NCBI GenBank assembly: GCA_949358305.1
Contig: CASHSZ010000091.1
Coordinates: forward strand, 62,001 to 126,000
Source: Strigamia acuminata
Taxonomy: Eukaryota > Arthropoda > Chilopoda > Geophilomorpha > Linotaeniidae
Direction of reading: 5' to 3'
DNA: 64,000 nucleotides
Positions within the stretch are counted from its first letter, which is position 1; each line of letters begins with the position of its first letter. The notes under the pieces were generated by a model, which searched no databases, was not told where the DNA came from, and was given only the letters and a program-made list of their open reading frames with translations. Positions 62,614-64,000 of the stretch are shown here, piece by piece. A program made the translations under genes and the position numbers.

Positions 62614-62629
62614 TGTTGCGGTCAGTCAA
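62048..62629 (-). CDS. upstream ORF in BEL leader, unknown product
   Basis: 193 codons on the element's strand; the first ATG lies in the last bases of the 5' LTR. A second ATG (62584-62582, codon 16) sits in ACCATGG, a strong animal start context, and gives 178 codons starting right after the candidate primer-binding site. The protein starts with a hydrophobic stretch (MDFVCFLWVF). Two further hydrophobic segments lie around residues 103-140 and 146-162. I recognise no domain. Its length is greater than usual for a chance ORF in AT-rich DNA, but T-rich sequence read this way gives hydrophobic residues automatically, so it may be spurious. A small membrane protein or a regulatory uORF are the alternatives. 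Confidence 0.3.
   Translation of the reverse strand: MTDRNIEKEFLVHVTMDFVCFLWVFSGSSFDTFNRASGAIDGNYVRESSSARMVVVQRGNSHNGDLFGVDHEHFCASNEILRSTSWITQRAVLESRFAPEIIAYSCVLHSVLVFLRFWLHEGIVLGISKLFLLFPKLVLRENSLKVYFIVNFSSAFLIFVHASPYNWLNQGRFRFFGVRNCSVSHCKSCQLLS
62585..62598 (-). promoter_or_regulatory. candidate tRNA primer-binding site
   Basis: On the element's strand TGGTGCACGTGACC starts 15 nt downstream of the 5' LTR edge. TGG is the complement of the CCA end of a tRNA, as in most LTR-element primer sites. I could not match the remaining bases with confidence to a known tRNA acceptor end, and the 15-nt gap is longer than usual, so the call is tentative. Confidence 0.4.
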
Positions 62630-64000
62630 CAGGAACAGAGAAGAACTGAGATGTGGCGATTCGAAACTCCCGCCAACAAACTCAAACGATCGTATAGTGA
62701 AATTCGTACGTGTACCGTGTGGAAATGCACTGGATTCGCCTCAAAATCTCCTGTTACATGAAGGTTTAACTGTTGGAAACACTTTTGCATGGTATCCAAG
62801 TGCTTGCTGATCCATTGGCCAGTCTGGGAAAAATGGTTCTCTACTCAGGACACATTGGAAATGGGTCAAAAGCAGAAAATACAAGAGTTAACATTAACAC
62901 GACTATTTTAATCAAATATAAAATGGCAACTCAATAATTACACATTATCAATCAAAAGGCACGCAACAAGCCAATTGTCGTCAAAGTACAATAAAGAAAA
63001 TACTCCGTTGCCACGGAAACGGAGGAAATGCAATTTCAAGCAAAGACAACAAATTACGAGAAATGTATTAAAAATAATGTGTAATAGCTCAAAATGAGCA
63101 CAAAAAACTCAGGAATAATAAAGTCTATCGTAACAACAAAATTCGTTAATCAAAACACTGAGAAAACAGCGAAAACAGTGATCGCTAGGCAGACAATTGG
63201 GCCTAACCAATCAAAGACAAGCAAAATGACATAATCATCAAGTTTGAATTCAAAGTCACACACAAAACCAAATAAGTAAAGATTTTGCATTGAAATACAT
63301 TAAAACTAAATAGTACTAACACCAATTGAGATATAAAAACAAAGCGACATGAAAGATTTACAAATCATCGGCAAAATCCAACATGGCGTCCGGTAAACTC
63401 TACATTGGCGGCAAAACACAAGGTTTGAATTTCAACACAAGAAATAACTTATGTAAACACTTTGAAATAAGTAAATAAGTTCAGGGAATGTAATTTCCCG
63501 CAAAACAAGACACGTTTTAATGAAAGAACACTTGAAATCAACCGCAAACCGAACGAAACGATCTTGGACGGCAACGCACATGCGGGGTCCGTCACGATCG
63601 CTCGTAGCAGAAAAACGGCTGTTCCGGGACGAAATTAGAGTGCACGAATCAACAGATCACCCCCAAATTAGTCTAAAACAATGTCAAAAACAATTCTAAC
63701 CATCAAAATTCCGTCCAAACGGAAGGTTAGAAGTTTGAACAAAAACCGAACTAGAACTTGAAATATGACGTCACGTCAATAACACTAGTGAACTGTTTAA
63801 CGACAAATGCACCAAATTTCACCCGAAATCACACAAATTGATAGAAAATGAATAAAGTAACACAAAATCACGCAATAAACACTAGAAATAAATGCAATAA
63901 ACAATGGAATATCACATTTCATCAAACATCAGTATCTGAAAGCACTAAAAACATTTTAATAATGCAAAAATCCTGTAAATAAAAACTGAAATGTTATGCA
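62614..64000 (-). repeat. 5' LTR of the BEL element (partial)
   Basis: Starts TGTTGCGGTCAGTCAACA and repeats 54921-56307 with a constant 7693-bp offset. Reading line by line I found no substitution or indel over 1387 bp. About 85 bp, the promoter-side end on the element's strand, should lie beyond the window. Identical LTRs mean the element inserted very recently, since both LTRs are made from one template at insertion. Confidence 0.95.
63766..63773. promoter_or_regulatory. CRE-like palindrome in 5' LTR
   Basis: TGACGTCA at the same offset as in the 3' LTR, followed by the half-site CGTCA. In this LTR it would lie upstream of the transcription start used for the genomic RNA, so it is the copy that could act as an enhancer. 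Confidence 0.45.

Larger units (their letters stand above)
54921..64000 (-). mobile_element. BEL/Pao LTR retrotransposon, near-complete
   Basis: In minus-strand order: 5' LTR (from beyond the window to 62614), leader with a candidate primer-binding site, a single intact gag-pol ORF (61703-56451), a short 3' untranslated stretch, and the 3' LTR (56392-54921). The enzyme order protease, reverse transcriptase, RNase H, integrase and the C-terminal DUF5641-like region are typical of BEL/Pao (Belpaoviridae). The LTR ends TGTTG...CAACA also fit the group. The element interrupts a satellite monomer; left of it the host sequence ends 'cattcagaga'. The LTRs look identical over the visible 1387 bp, and the LTR-to-LTR offset of 7693 bp implies an element of about 9.16 kb. 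No env-like ORF follows pol. The right target duplication lies outside the window. Confidence 0.95.

Overview
The window is almost entirely repetitive DNA from an animal genome: about 53 kb of tandem satellite interrupted by two LTR-retrotransposon insertions of the BEL/Pao type. BEL/Pao elements are known from Metazoa and are rare or absent in mammals and birds. A mildly AT-rich, multi-kilobase satellite with higher-order structure and a near-intact BEL element therefore suggests an invertebrate or lower-vertebrate heterochromatic, possibly (peri)centromeric, region. I cannot name the species. I see no host protein-coding gene, tRNA, rRNA or CRISPR array.

Layout. (1) 1-36834: satellite, all monomers in one orientation. 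The basic monomer is 140 bp (type A). A 147-bp variant (type B) carries a T-rich tract in its first part, and a third variant (type C) is marked by 'cattgcttggatgttgc'. By my count of monomer starts, 1-4648, 9880-14530 and 14531-19181 are copies of one 33-monomer, 4651-bp higher-order repeat (HOR). 4649-9879 is a rearranged 37-monomer version (5231 bp). 19182-36834 holds scrambled versions (28-mers of 3952 and 3951 bp, then shorter mixed blocks). (2) 36835-38574: a 1740-bp insertion with TGTTGC...GCAACA ends, flanked by the direct repeat 'agtc' and most likely a solo LTR. (3) 38575-54920: satellite resumes in the same interrupted monomer. 39275-49604 is a second HOR, a 14-mer of 1984 bp, with a 558-bp four-monomer partial unit inserted twice. 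51164-53399 is a 1118-bp (8-monomer) tandem duplication. (4) 54921-64000: a BEL/Pao retrotransposon on the minus strand, with its 3' LTR at 54921-56392, one uninterrupted 1750-codon gag-pol ORF (61703-56451), a leader of about 0.9 kb, and a 5' LTR starting at 62614 and running off the window.

How the parts relate. The satellite appears to evolve by unequal exchange and amplification: shared private variants, identical unit lengths and junctions inside monomers show this. The two retrotransposons are later passengers, since each breaks a single monomer. The minus-strand element is very young: the visible 1387 bp of its 5' LTR match the 3' LTR with no difference that I could find and no length change. 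Its ORF encodes all the enzymes expected for retrotransposition, and I see no env gene.

The observations most worth following up are: the two distinct HOR systems in one array; a strictly conserved 83-bp half-monomer with a heat-shock-element-like dyad (TCTGAA CA TTCAGA) and a GTTTAAAC palindrome; a possible extra ORF with a strong start context in the BEL leader; the D-P-G protease motif; and the missing polypurine tract.
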